Positions 40,015 through 48,955 are shown, numbered from the stretch's first letter. The stretch is DNA of 64,000 nt from Aeromonas popoffii (GCF_000820025.1 NZ_CDBI01000006.1:58608-122607), one strand, 5' to 3'. The notes: generated from the letters alone by a model not told the origin. Made by a program: numbers and translations.

Positions 40015-40394
40015 GAGCACTCTCCATCTTGTTGAAACAGCGGCCCGGATGCGCGGCCACAGTGAATGAGACTGGCTAATCGGCCACCAATATAACGCAA
40101 CTTCCCATCGGATAACCCTCATTCCCCCATAAAGTCTGGATCTTGCTGCGACAGGAGTTGGCCGACATAAAAGATCGAGTGTCTCATGCTTTTCATTGTG
40201 CGTGCCCCTGTCAGATCTACGCCTAAATTTGACCGATGCGTTTTTTGCCATCTGATATGGTTTTATTGGGTTTGCTACGGATATATTTAAGGAGTAAGGC
40301 GCAGAATATATTTGTAACCAACCATATCTAGCTGCCTGATTCAGTAGCGAGATAGTTTTTTATATGCGCCTGTTGATACCAATGAGGGTTAAGC
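40015..40394. other. Intergenic region upstream of the beta-prism protein gene
   Basis: About 380 bases with no supported gene. A promoter-like pair for the plus strand, TTGACC near 40229-40234 and TGATAT about 18 bases on, would give a leader of roughly 130 bases. AAGGAG at 40290-40296 is followed by no sustained frame. Confidence 0.4.
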
Positions 40395-40856
40395 ATGTCT
40401 TATATCGTGGAAATGACAGCACGGGCACTTGATAACGCTGACTGGACTCACGGAATGCCGGCAGGAAGTGGTTGGCAAGTCGTCAGTAATAAAAACAATG
40501 ACCCCCAGGATTTCAATCAGGGAGCGGAAGGTAAATATATTTATATCTATTATCAGACTGGCACCAGCGGCAAGGGGGTCGCAGCCATGCGCTTTATTAC
40601 CGGCAAAGATGCGACTGCTCCTACTGGCTGGCAAAAAGTGGATGTTGATCTTAACGACGGTGCTGGCGGTCAATATATCTATCTGTGCTATCAGAAAAAT
40701 GCTGATGCTGACTATATCGCAACCTTGCAATCTGGATATGGTGATTCGGTAGAGAGTGCATTCTGCGATTTTGGCCGTAGCGCAGTGGTACTTGCTCAGG
40801 ATCTGAATGAAGACGCCAAAGGCAAATTCATATATCTTGGATATTACTTCAATTAA
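40395..40856 (+). CDS. Three-repeat beta-prism (MABP-like) protein
   Basis: A 153-residue soluble protein with no signal peptide. Three internal repeats each end in an aromatic strand: DFNQGAEGKYIYIYY (39-53), DLNDGAGGQYIYLCY (85-99) and DLNEDAKGKFIYLGY (136-150). This D-N-x-G-A-x-G-x-Y-I-Y-L pattern, repeated three times, is typical of the MABP/beta-prism fold known from MVB12 and from some pore-forming proteins. Bacterial stand-alone members are poorly described. It has its own terminator and no operon partner. Membrane or carbohydrate binding is a guess from the fold. Confidence 0.7.
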   Translation: MSYIVEMTARALDNADWTHGMPAGSGWQVVSNKNNDPQDFNQGAEGKYIYIYYQTGTSGKGVAAMRFITGKDATAPTGWQKVDVDLNDGAGGQYIYLCYQKNADADYIATLQSGYGDSVESAFCDFGRSAVVLAQDLNEDAKGKFIYLGYYFN

Positions 40857-41191
40857 TCCAGCACCTATTTTATATCGGGAGCCTGCGATATTCTTGCGGG
40901 CTTTTTTGTCATCCTGTAACTGTGGTGAGTTGTTTACTTGAGGCTTTATTACCGCAACTGCGCCGTAGCAATGGGGGAAAACGTAGCCCAAGCCAGTCAT
41001 AGACATGCCGGGGAGTGGGTGACCGGCAGAAGGTGACCAGCCCGCCATGCCCGCTTTTGCATACCATGAATCCCTCTTTGCCCCTTTTTTGATCTGTGAC
41101 ATAAATCACCTTTTTCAGGGGCGTAGTCTGAAAGACGTTGTCCTGGACACCAGCCAGTGTATCCACCATGACCCAAGCAAAGGAGAATGTA
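40857..41191. other. Intergenic region with terminator of the beta-prism gene
   Basis: About 335 bases. Apart from the terminator at 40881-40908 and the ribosome binding site of the next small gene, nothing is recognised. Confidence 0.4.
40881..40908 (+). terminator. Terminator of the beta-prism gene
   Basis: An 8-bp stem (GCCTGCGA with TTGCGGGC, allowing GU pairs), loop TATTC, then six T. Confidence 0.8.
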
Positions 41192-41389
41192 ATGAAGATC
41201 TATGACCGGAACCGAAATGTGTTGAACCTGGGTCAGCGCGTCATGATTGCCGCCACTGGCGCCGTCGATTGCCTGAAAGAGGCCCGCACCGACAACATGA
41301 CCCCCTATCAGGCGGAGCATGAGAAGTGCGTGCTGCTGGCAAACACTCAAGAGCGTTATGCGCCCATCGAGTTGATTAGACTAGGCTGA
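41192..41389 (+). CDS. Small conserved-looking protein, unknown
   Basis: A 65-residue soluble protein beginning MKIYDRNRNVLNLGQRVMI. AAAGGAG lies about 7 bases before the ATG at 41192 and decides this start. The sequence (GQRVMIAATG and CVLLANTQERYAPIELI) suggests a small beta-barrel of the SH3/KOW type, but no family is recognised. It is followed by a terminator-like hairpin at 41423-41450 and stands alone. Confidence 0.6.
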   Translation: MKIYDRNRNVLNLGQRVMIAATGAVDCLKEARTDNMTPYQAEHEKCVLLANTQERYAPIELIRLG

Positions 41390-41422
41390 CTTCTACCCCT
41401 GTCACCCTACTCTTTACAATTC

Positions 41423-41450
41423 ACCCGGCTCCGTCTGGCGGCCGGGTTTC
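41423..41450 (+). terminator. Terminator-like hairpin
   Basis: ACCCGGC/GCCGGGT arms followed by TTCT, after the 65-residue protein gene. Confidence 0.5.
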
Positions 41451-41522
41451 TGACTCCCCTTCCGGTGTTGCCTTCCTGTTGGCTCAGCTCGCTCAAGCGT
41501 GCGGATGCCGATTTCCAGCCAT

Positions 41523-41557
41523 AAAAAGACCCAAACTGAAGGCATCGGTTTGGGTCT
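41523..41557 (-). terminator. Terminator of the DUF4397 lipoprotein gene
   Basis: 10-base perfect arms AGACCCAAAC/GTTTGGGTCT followed by UUUUA on the minus strand, 30 bases after the stop. Confidence 0.85.
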
Positions 41558-41588
41558 GATTATCAATCCATTGCATGACTGGGGGTCA

Positions 41589-42965
41589 TCAATTGCTACT
41601 GGTGTCATCCAGGATCAGCAACTCAGGCTCCACACCACCGACACTGTCAGACAGCGCTGCGGCTGTTAACACCTGACCATTAGCCAGGGTGACCGGCAAG
41701 GGGCCAATGACCGGCGTCTTGTCACCTGTCGCCGTGATGGTCACATAGTAATCCCCGGCAGCAATGGCAAGGTACTCACTGGATGCCTTGAAAGGCACTG
41801 CGGTGAGCGCTGGCGAAGCACCTGTGATATCCGAACCTGCGGTCAGGTATATATCGACGGCCGGTGCTGTGGGGGCAGCATGAAGCACCCGCAGTTGAGC
41901 CTCGGTAGCAACCGAACGCCCGGTATCAGTCAGTAACAGAGGCTCTATCGTTTCGCCGGATGGGGTCAGCAACTGGCCCACGGCAAACAGGGAGTAACGA
42001 GCGCCCGCCTTGAGCGATACATCGCTGGCATTGATCACCTCCGGGGTGGCTGAGCCGGTTGGCGTGACCACAAAGTCATACGCGGCGGCGGCCAGGCCCA
42101 GGTATGAGGTGTTGCTCTTATAGGCCAATCCTTGCAGCGGGGCTGCTGTCGGCGCCGCGCCATTTACCCAGATATCGACGGCAGGTGCATCCGCAACGGC
42201 ATGAACCACTCTCAGCTGTGCCTGCTCATCTGCAGACAAGATGGGCGTGGCGCCATCACTACCGATAGCGAGCAGTTGTACCGGACTTGGCCCCGCCCCG
42301 AGGTTATCGATGGCCGCAATCAGCAGGTCGCTGCCCGCGCTGAGGGTCAGTGGGCCGGAGTCATACACAACGGTAACACTGCCAGGCAAGGTCAGCCTGA
42401 CCTGATATTCACCTGCGGGCAGGGAAAGGGGGTCGCTGTAGGTCTTGAAGGGAATATTGGCCAGCGTCGGGCTGGTCAGTGCAGCCCCCGGAGCCGTGAC
42501 ATGGATGTCGACTGCCGGTGCACCGGGTGCGGCATGCACCACCTGCACACGAATATCGCCTCCCGTTGGCGTCTGGCTCGGCCGCTCAATCACCAGCGGG
42601 CCAAACGCGGTATCACCACTACCAGCCAGTTTGCCGATGGCCAGCACGTCATATTGAGTGTCGGGTTTCAACTCAAGCGATACCGGACCGATGACAGTTG
42701 TCGTACCGCCCGGCAAAATGCCATCTACCGCGACGCGGTAGCTACCAGCCTTGAGCGGTTTTAGCCCGCTGCTGGAGCCATAATCAACGGCCGTCAGGAA
42801 AGCGGCGCCGTCAACCGTCACATCGACCTTGGGGGCATCAGGGGCCAGATGGCTGATCCTGATGGCGGTATTGGTATTGCTCGTGCTGTTGTCATTATCA
42901 CTACTCCCGCAGGCTGCCAGGGCGAACCCCATGGCAATGGCGGCCAAACTCTGATTCCATTTCAT
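41589..42965 (-). CDS. DUF4397 four-repeat lipoprotein
   Basis: An outer-membrane-type lipoprotein of 458 residues. The signal peptide ends in the lipobox LAAC (Cys19) followed by Gly, which favours sorting to the outer membrane, then a low-complexity linker (SSDNDNSTSNTNT). Four DUF4397 repeats follow, each opening with a motif like IRISHLAPDAPKVDVTVDG, VQVVHAAPGAPAVDIHV, LRVVHAVADAPAVDIWV and LRVLHAAPTAPAVDIYL. Each repeat is an immunoglobulin-like beta domain of unknown function. The ATG at 42965 starts the signal peptide. Relatives occur on bacterial surfaces; binding is inferred. Confidence 0.85.
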   Translation of the reverse strand: MKWNQSLAAIAMGFALAACGSSDNDNSTSNTNTAIRISHLAPDAPKVDVTVDGAAFLTAVDYGSSSGLKPLKAGSYRVAVDGILPGGTTTVIGPVSLELKPDTQYDVLAIGKLAGSGDTAFGPLVIERPSQTPTGGDIRVQVVHAAPGAPAVDIHVTAPGAALTSPTLANIPFKTYSDPLSLPAGEYQVRLTLPGSVTVVYDSGPLTLSAGSDLLIAAIDNLGAGPSPVQLLAIGSDGATPILSADEQAQLRVVHAVADAPAVDIWVNGAAPTAAPLQGLAYKSNTSYLGLAAAAYDFVVTPTGSATPEVINASDVSLKAGARYSLFAVGQLLTPSGETIEPLLLTDTGRSVATEAQLRVLHAAPTAPAVDIYLTAGSDITGASPALTAVPFKASSEYLAIAAGDYYVTITATGDKTPVIGPLPVTLANGQVLTAAALSDSVGGVEPELLILDDTSSN

Positions 42966-43069
42966 CTGTTCTATCTCCTTTTGTTCGGTGGCCAAGGAGA
43001 TATGGCTGTTCGGCGAGATTGGATCACTGCTTGTTGCCTCAATGTTGCCATCGCCCGCGACGCCTTGCT

Positions 43070-43091
43070 CAGAAAGGTAGGTGTCGCAGAT
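43070..43091 (+). repeat. REP-like repeat, copy a
   Basis: CAGAAAGGTAGGTGTCGCAGAT, matching copy c (44487-44508) at 19 of 22 positions (quoted in parts: CAGAAAGGTAGG, TGTCGCAGAT). Confidence 0.7.
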
Positions 43092-43297
43092 TTCCTGATG
43101 GCCTGTTAGCAAGGAGAGTCATCTCTGGCTGTGCTGTTGGTGTGGCAGCAAATAGCTGTCTGCCGAGATGCCGGATCAGCAGCAGAGGCGGCAGCAGCGT
43201 AAGCAGTAACCAGTGGGTATGGGGCAGGATAAATGACCAGATGATCTCGTGAGGCTGCCAGGTCGAGGCGGTTGCCAGTCATATAAGTCACAGTCAT

Positions 43298-43318
43298 ATT
43301 GGGACACCCACCTTTTTG
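43298..43318 (-). repeat. REP-like repeat, copy b
   Basis: On the minus strand this reads CAAAAAGGTGGG then TGTCCCAAT, in opposite orientation to copies a and c, and lies just upstream of the RAYT gene. Confidence 0.7.
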
Positions 43319-43369
43319 ACAGCGCCTTACCTCTGTTCTTGACTGAAAGGGATATCGCAGGAGGTGCCC

Positions 43370-44320
43370 ATGACCATTGCCCGTTCCCGTCAAATCAGTC
43401 TGCAAGATACGCCTTATTACCATGTAGTCAGTCGCTGCGTACGGCGGGCCTTCTTATGCGGTGAAGATGCCCATTCCGGCCAGAGTTACGAACACAGGCG
43501 CCAGTGGGTGGTCGACAAACTGAGCCAACTATCGCGACTGTTTGCCATCAGCGTCTGCGCCTATACGGTGATGAACAATCACTACCACCTAGTGCTCAAG
43601 GTTGAGCCCGATACGGCCGTCAACTGGGGCGATCGGGAAATAGCCGAGCGTTGGGCGGCACTGTTTCAGTGGCCCCTGCTGGTGCGGCGCTGGTATCAGG
43701 GGGAATCCCTGATTGAACCGGAACTGATGGTCGTACAACAGCTGATAGCACAATGGCGTGAGCGGCTGCATTCCATCAGCTGGTTTGTTCGGCTACTCAA
43801 TGAAAACCTGGCCCGCCAGGCCAATCAGGAAGATGGTTGCAAGGGCCATTTCTGGGAAGGGCGCTTCAAAAGTCAGGCCTTGCTCACCGAGTCAGCTCTG
43901 CTGGCCTGCATGGCTTACGTTGACCTCAATCCGATACGGGCAGCGATTGCCGACAGACCGGAAGAGAGCGATTACACCAGCATTAAACAGCGCCTCACCG
44001 ACACAAAACCCGCAGCGCCATTACCACCCCTGTTGCTGCCGTTCTCCAGCAGAAGTGCATCAGATGGCCTGCCCTACCTCTTTACCGACTATCTGGCGCT
44101 GGTCGACTGGACAGGGCGAGCCATCAGAACCGACAAACGGGGCCATATTGCGGCTCATCTTGCCCCCATCCTGCAACGACTTGGCCTTGATACCGCGCAA
44201 TGGTTGCGACAAGTGACGATGTTTCGGCGGCAAGGCATCAGAGCTGTGGGTGACAAGGAGCATTGCCAACTGTTCGCACAGCACTGCGGCCAGCGGCGAT
44301 GTCATCAGCCGCCTCTTTAA
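43370..44320 (+). CDS. REP-associated tyrosine transposase (RAYT, Y1_Tnp family)
   Basis: A 316-residue single-strand transposase of the HUH/Y1 superfamily related to IS200/IS605 TnpA. It begins with the family opening ARSRQISLQDTPYYHVVSRCVRRAFLCGED, has the HxH motif in MNNHYHLVLKV near residue 72 and the conserved ENLARQAN...GHFWEGRFKSQAL block near residues 145-170. AGGAGG precedes the ATG at 43370. RAYTs act on REP hairpins; here REP-like repeats lie on both sides in opposite orientation. The frame is intact. Confidence 0.88.
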   Translation: MTIARSRQISLQDTPYYHVVSRCVRRAFLCGEDAHSGQSYEHRRQWVVDKLSQLSRLFAISVCAYTVMNNHYHLVLKVEPDTAVNWGDREIAERWAALFQWPLLVRRWYQGESLIEPELMVVQQLIAQWRERLHSISWFVRLLNENLARQANQEDGCKGHFWEGRFKSQALLTESALLACMAYVDLNPIRAAIADRPEESDYTSIKQRLTDTKPAAPLPPLLLPFSSRSASDGLPYLFTDYLALVDWTGRAIRTDKRGHIAAHLAPILQRLGLDTAQWLRQVTMFRRQGIRAVGDKEHCQLFAQHCGQRRCHQPPL

Positions 44321-44474
44321 ATCACGAGTCCCCACTTCATATCACACCCCGGCATGTCATCCGATGCCGGGCATGATGTTGCCTGAACAAGGGGCTTTAA
44401 AGGCCAGAACCATCACCTTGTTGCTCCCGATCCGGCTCCCGAGCTAACCATCCGTCACCACATCCCCAATCTGG

Positions 44475-45185
44475 CTACAGCTTACCCAGAAAGGTGGATG
44501 TCCCAGATTTTCTCGATTTAAAAATAAATGAAAGTAGGGATAACACGGAAATTATATAAGGCAATATGATTTCCAAGTGCTCAGTCCTTCTGAAAAAGGC
44601 AGCAGATTGAAATCTTAATTCAACTTTTAGTAATTGCACTAAATGCGCGAATTTCCACCCATTCTTAAAGGTGTTAAGAGATACTCTCTCGATCGAGAGA
44701 TGTTCACCATAATCACATGTATACGACACTGCGCGTCTAAAAACTCCCGATACTTCATACTTAAAAACAAACTTATTGCGCATGTTCTCGTCCTCATCAT
44801 GAGATTCAGCGAATCCCTTTGAAAACATGCTGATATTACTTAGCAATCCACATGGACTAAACCAGTGTTCATCATATAAATAACCAAAAACATCATAATC
44901 ACGAACCATGTCATTGGCCCACATCTCATAGAGTTGCGCATGGTATTGATAAGCTGCAGAATAATACCTGATTGTTAGCGTAATAACTCCAAGGAACAAC
45001 AAATAACCAAGACCCTTTGAGTTTGCAAAGCCAACTTTAAATATAAATGTATTCGCCTCAAGCAAAGTGGCTCCACTCACACTCATTGCCATTAATAAAA
45101 TGCTGACAATAACCAATAGCTTTCTTTTTGTATTAAGATCACTATCTTCTTTCATGTTATCTATCAGTTTAGTTGTACTGTCCAT
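44475..45185 (-). CDS. AT-rich membrane protein of unknown function
   Basis: A 236-residue protein with likely membrane helices at about 22-42, 57-77 and 206-222. The middle region is acidic and polar (FAESHDEDENMRNKF). Base composition is clearly lower in GC than neighbouring genes, suggesting acquisition from elsewhere. The last dozen residues (GTSTFLGKL) are encoded by a REP-like repeat at 44487-44508, so the original C terminus may have been replaced. No family is recognised. No operon partner is present; a hairpin (CGAATA/TATTCG) lies just upstream. Confidence 0.6.
   Translation of the reverse strand: MDSTTKLIDNMKEDSDLNTKRKLLVIVSILLMAMSVSGATLLEANTFIFKVGFANSKGLGYLLFLGVITLTIRYYSAAYQYHAQLYEMWANDMVRDYDVFGYLYDEHWFSPCGLLSNISMFSKGFAESHDEDENMRNKFVFKYEVSGVFRRAVSYTCDYGEHLSIERVSLNTFKNGWKFAHLVQLLKVELRFQSAAFFRRTEHLEIILPYIISVLSLLSFIFKSRKSGTSTFLGKL
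44487..44508 (+). repeat. REP-like repeat, copy c, inside the 3' end of a gene
   Basis: CAGAAAGGTGGATGTCCCAG plus AT. It overlaps the 3' coding end of the AT-rich membrane protein gene and is inverted relative to copy b, so b and c bracket the RAYT gene. Confidence 0.7.
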
Positions 45186-45273
45186 TATGTATCCGAGAAA
45201 TAAGAGCTGTAGGTTCGAATAGCGAAGCGTATTCGGACGATCGCGTAATTAATGCTGCCTTGATCACAGAGAT

Positions 45274-45301
45274 AAAAATCAACCCGGCCTAAAGCCGGGT
45301 T
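45274..45301 (-). terminator. uvrD terminator
   Basis: Stem AACCCGGC/GCCGGGTT followed on the minus strand by U-rich sequence, 25 bases after the uvrD stop. Confidence 0.8.
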
Positions 45302-45325
45302 GGTCACATCAAAAAGCGGAAGAAA

Positions 45326-47497
45326 TCAGAGCGCTTCCAATCTGGCATACGCCGTCACCAGCCACTTGGCGCCGACGTCGTCGAACTGGATCTGCACCCG
45401 GCTCTGCTGGCCCACCCCTTCGAAGTTGAGCACTATCCCTTCGCCGAATTTCGGATGGAGCACCCGCTGGCCGAGCTTGATGCCGCTAGCGTCGAAGATC
45501 GCGCGCACCTCGTTCTGGCTAAAGCGGCCGTACTGGGTGGGTCTGCTCACCTGAGTGCGCAGCCGGATCTCTTCCAGACACTCGGCGGGGATCTCGCGGA
45601 TAAAGCGGCTCACGCTGTGCTGCATTTCGCGGCCATAGATGCGGCGGCTCTCGGCATAACAGATGTAGAGCTTCTCCATGGCGCGGGTCATGCCGACGTA
45701 ACAGAGGCGCCGCTCTTCCTGCAACCGGCCCGACTCCTCGGCGGATTGCGGGCTGGGGAACATCCCTTCCTCGACACCGACCAGCAGCACCAGCGGGAAC
45801 TCCAGCCCCTTGGCGCTGTGCAATGTCATCAGCTGCACAGCATCGGCATATTCGTCCGCCTGACTCTCGCCGGATTCCAGCGCCGCGTGGGCGAGGAAGG
45901 CGGAGAGATCGCTCATCTCTTCCAGCTCGTCCGGGCGCTTGTATTGACGGCAGGCGGTGACCAGTTCGTCCAGGTTTTCTACCCGCGCCTGGGATTTCTC
46001 ACCTTTTTCCGCCAGATACATCGCCTTGAGGCCGGAATTCTGGATGGCGATATCGGCCTGCTGGTGCAGCGGCAGCATGCCAACTTGGCTCTCTAGCGCA
46101 TCGATGAGATCGACAAAGCCGCGCACCGCGTTACCGGCGCGACCGGTCAGCACCTTGTCGTTTAGCAGCCCCTTGGCCGATTGCCACAGGTTCTGCCCTT
46201 GATCCCGGGCGTTGGCGCGCAGGATCTCGAGGGTGCGATCGCCGATGCCACGGGTCGGGGTGTTGACCACCCGCTCGAAGCTGGCGTCGTCGCCACGGTT
46301 GTTGATAAGCCGCAGGTAGGCCATGGCATCTTTGATCTCTTGCCGTTCGAAGAAGCGCAGGCCGCCGTAGATGCGATATGGCATGGCGTCCTGCATCAGC
46401 GCCTCTTCCAGCACCCGCGATTGGGCGTTGGATCGATAGAGGATGGCGCAGTCGGCCAGCAGGCCGCCCTTTTCCTTCCAATCCTTGAGGCGGCCGACCA
46501 CGAAGCGCGCTTCGTCCACCTCGTTGAAGGCGGCATACAGCGAAATCGGGTCACCTTCGGCCCCTTCGGTCCACAGCTCCTTGCCAAGGCGCTCGGCGTT
46601 GTTGGCGATGACGCTGTTGGCGGCTTTGAGGATATTGGCGGTGGAGCGGTAGTTCTGCTCCAGGCGAATGGTCTGCGCCCCCTCATAGTCGGTCAGGAAG
46701 CGCTGGATGTTCTCAATCTTGGCGCCGCGCCAGCCGTAGATGGACTGATCATCGTCGCCGACGATCATCACCTTGCCGCTGTTGCCCGCCAGCATCCGCA
46801 GCCAGGCGTACTGGATGCCGTTGGTATCCTGAAACTCGTCCACCAGTATGTTCTGGAAGCGGTCGCGGTAGTGCTCGAGGATATGCGGCTTGTTCAGCCA
46901 CAGTTCGTGGGCGCGCAGCAAGAGCTCGGCGAAGTCCACCAGACCGGAGCGATCGCAGGTCTCCTGATAGGTCTTGTAGATCTGCTGATAGGTGCGGGTG
47001 ACGGGGTCGCCGTAGAGGTCGATGTCGCCGGGGCGCAAGCCCTCGTCCTTCTTGCCGTTGATGTAGCCCATCACGGCGCGCGGGGCCCAGTGCTTCTCGT
47101 CGAGGTTGAGCGCCTTGATGACGCGGCGGATGAGGCGGTACTGGTCATCGGAGTCGAGGATCTGGAAATCCTGCGGCAGCCCGGCATCCAGATGGTGGGC
47201 CCGCAGCAGGCGGTGGGCGATGCCGTGGAAGGTGCCAATCCACATGCCGCGCTGCATGCTGCCTAACACCTTCTCGACCCGGCCGCGCATCTCGGCCGCC
47301 GCCTTGTTGGTAAAGGTGACCGCGATGATGGAGAAGGGTGAACAGCGTTCCACCTGCATCAGCCAGGCAATGCGGTGCACCAGCACCCGGGTCTTGCCCG
47401 AACCGGCACCGGCCAGCACCAGCAGATTGCTACGGGGCGCCGCAACGGCATCTCTTTGCTTGTCGTTGAGCCCGTCGAGCAGGGTTGAAACGTCCAT
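45326..47497 (-). CDS. uvrD: DNA helicase II (UvrD)
   Basis: A superfamily 1A 3'-5' helicase for nucleotide excision and mismatch repair. The 723-residue protein has Walker A AGAGSGKTRVL near residue 30, VTFTNKAAAEMR (motif Ia), ILVDEFQDTN (motif II), GDDDQSIYGWRGA (motif III), LEQNYRS (motif IV), LMTLHSAKGLEFPLV (motif V) and VGMTRAMEKL (motif VI). Length matches E. coli UvrD (720). ATG 47497 has an AGGAG site five bases upstream and is preferred to a GTG two codons earlier. It forms its own transcription unit. Confidence 0.97.
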   Translation of the reverse strand: MDVSTLLDGLNDKQRDAVAAPRSNLLVLAGAGSGKTRVLVHRIAWLMQVERCSPFSIIAVTFTNKAAAEMRGRVEKVLGSMQRGMWIGTFHGIAHRLLRAHHLDAGLPQDFQILDSDDQYRLIRRVIKALNLDEKHWAPRAVMGYINGKKDEGLRPGDIDLYGDPVTRTYQQIYKTYQETCDRSGLVDFAELLLRAHELWLNKPHILEHYRDRFQNILVDEFQDTNGIQYAWLRMLAGNSGKVMIVGDDDQSIYGWRGAKIENIQRFLTDYEGAQTIRLEQNYRSTANILKAANSVIANNAERLGKELWTEGAEGDPISLYAAFNEVDEARFVVGRLKDWKEKGGLLADCAILYRSNAQSRVLEEALMQDAMPYRIYGGLRFFERQEIKDAMAYLRLINNRGDDASFERVVNTPTRGIGDRTLEILRANARDQGQNLWQSAKGLLNDKVLTGRAGNAVRGFVDLIDALESQVGMLPLHQQADIAIQNSGLKAMYLAEKGEKSQARVENLDELVTACRQYKRPDELEEMSDLSAFLAHAALESGESQADEYADAVQLMTLHSAKGLEFPLVLLVGVEEGMFPSPQSAEESGRLQEERRLCYVGMTRAMEKLYICYAESRRIYGREMQHSVSRFIREIPAECLEEIRLRTQVSRPTQYGRFSQNEVRAIFDASGIKLGQRVLHPKFGEGIVLNFEGVGQQSRVQIQFDDVGAKWLVTAYARLEAL

Positions 47498-47929
47498 CAC
47501 CACTCCTGTTTATTTATACAGGCGGGGATTATACGGCCTGTGGCGCCACAGACCAAATCGGCGTGAACGAGCAGCGCGGCTCTGGATGTCAGGCCTGCGT
47601 CGGGAGGGGCCAACATGGACGCAGAACACAAAATAGCCCCTATAGAAGCCACCCCTTGGCCGGCATGACGAAAACGATTGCTTATAACCATATGAATATA
47701 AACACAAATGTCATTTGACACCCAGTTATTTCAGAATTTAAATCTGAAAATAGGTATTAAAACAACCACTTATAAATTTATCCGCTTATCTTTCAAACCG
47801 TTACCGCAAACGTTTTTCCCTTATCATTTGCTTGACCCGCATCGGGGCTGACTTAGAGTAACCCTGCGTGCTAGATAGCCTGCCAAAGTAGGCAAGTTCC
47901 CTCACTTAATAACAATCAAGGATACGATC
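47498..47929. other. Divergent control region between uvrD and the BMP transporter
   Basis: About 430 bases with no gene. It contains a PurR-like box at 47804-47819 and, downstream, a promoter-like TTGACC near 47830 with TAGAGT 16 bases later. No uvrD LexA box was recognised by eye. Confidence 0.45.
47804..47819 (+). promoter_or_regulatory. Putative PurR operator upstream of the nucleoside transporter
   Basis: CCGCAAACGTTTTTCC matches the E. coli PurR consensus ACGCAAACGTTTNCNT at 11 of 14 defined positions, including the whole centre CGCAAACGTTT. It lies just upstream of a promoter-like pair for the BMP transporter operon. Confidence 0.65.
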
Positions 47930-48928
47930 GTGACTAAAGTGCTCAAGCTGGCCACCGTTGCCACCCTCACTCTCGCAGCTCTCTCTGCTCAGGCTGCTTC
48001 CCAGCCCGCCGTCATCTACGACACCGCTGGCAAATTCGACAAGTCATTCAACGAAGCCGTGTTCCGTAACGGCGTCGAAATCTATAACAAGGACAAAGGG
48101 GTCAAGGTCAAGGAGTTCGAACCCCAGAACGAAGCACAGCGTGAGCAGGGTTTGCGTCGTCTGGCCAGCCGTGGCAACGGCCCGATCGTCGCCGTCGGCT
48201 TCAACATGGGCTCGGCCGTCGAGAAAGTCGCGACCGAATTCCCGAACACCCAGTTCACCATCATCGACATGGTGGTCGACAAGCCAAACGTGCAGTCCCT
48301 CATCTTCAAGGAGCATGAAGGCTCTTTCCTGGTGGGTGCGCTGGCAGCCATCGCCTCCAAGAGCGACAAGGTCGGCTTCGTGGGTGGCATGGATATCCCG
48401 CTGATCCGCAAGTTCCAGTGCGGCTACGAGCAAGGTGCCAAGTACGTCAATCCGAAGATCGAAGTGTTCCAGAACATGACCGGCTCCACCCCGTCGGCGT
48501 TTGCTGACCCGGCCAAGGGGGCAGAGCTGGCCAAGTCCCAGTTCGCCAAGGGCGTCGACGTGGTTTACGCCGCTGCCGGCGGTACCGGTATCGGTGTTTA
48601 CCAGGCAGCCAAGGATGAAGGCAAGTTCGCCATCGGCGTGGATTCCAACCAGAACCACCTGCAACCGGGCACCATGCTGACCTCCATGGTCAAATCCGTG
48701 GGTCTGGCCGCTTATCAGACCTGGGATGACGCCGCCAAGGGCACCTGGCAACCGGGTATCAGGAACCTGGGCCTGGCCGAGGGCGGTGTGGATTGGGCTC
48801 TCGACAAAGACAACGAGAAGCTGATCACTCCCGAGATGAAAGCCAAGGTGGATGCCATCAAGGCCGACATCATCTCCGGCAAGATCAACGTTCATGACTA
48901 CATGAGCGACAACAGCTGCAAATACTGA
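47930..48928 (+). CDS. BMP-family nucleoside-binding lipoprotein/periplasmic protein
   Basis: The substrate-binding protein of a Bmp/NupN-type ABC importer, 332 residues. It begins with a signal peptide (MTKVLKLATVATLTLAALSAQAA); no lipobox cysteine is evident, so it is probably soluble in the periplasm. Family features are YDTAGKFDKSFNEAVFRNG, VGFNMGSAVEKVA, FVGGMDIPLIRKFQCGYEQGA, VYAAAGGTGIGVYQAA and GVDSNQNHLQPGTMLTSMVK. Relatives bind purine nucleosides. The GTG start at 47930 has AAGGA seven bases upstream. ABC subunit genes follow after a terminator hairpin, and a PurR-like box precedes it, both consistent with purine nucleoside uptake. Confidence 0.9.
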   Translation: MTKVLKLATVATLTLAALSAQAASQPAVIYDTAGKFDKSFNEAVFRNGVEIYNKDKGVKVKEFEPQNEAQREQGLRRLASRGNGPIVAVGFNMGSAVEKVATEFPNTQFTIIDMVVDKPNVQSLIFKEHEGSFLVGALAAIASKSDKVGFVGGMDIPLIRKFQCGYEQGAKYVNPKIEVFQNMTGSTPSAFADPAKGAELAKSQFAKGVDVVYAAAGGTGIGVYQAAKDEGKFAIGVDSNQNHLQPGTMLTSMVKSVGLAAYQTWDDAAKGTWQPGIRNLGLAEGGVDWALDKDNEKLITPEMKAKVDAIKADIISGKINVHDYMSDNSCKY

Positions 48929-48955
48929 TTAACCGCTACGACTCTCAGCCCAACG

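Larger units (their letters stand above)
42966..43369. other. Intergenic region with REP-like repeats
   Basis: About 400 bases with no gene. It holds two copies of the RAYT-associated repeat (43070-43091 and 43298-43318), the DUF4397 gene leader, and an AGGAGG site for the transposase gene at its right end. Confidence 0.55.

Noticed and set aside
40290..40394. Possible earlier start or leader ORF before the beta-prism protein
   Set aside because: AAGGAG near 40290 is not followed by a start codon with a sustained frame; the ATG at 40395 gives the complete domain.
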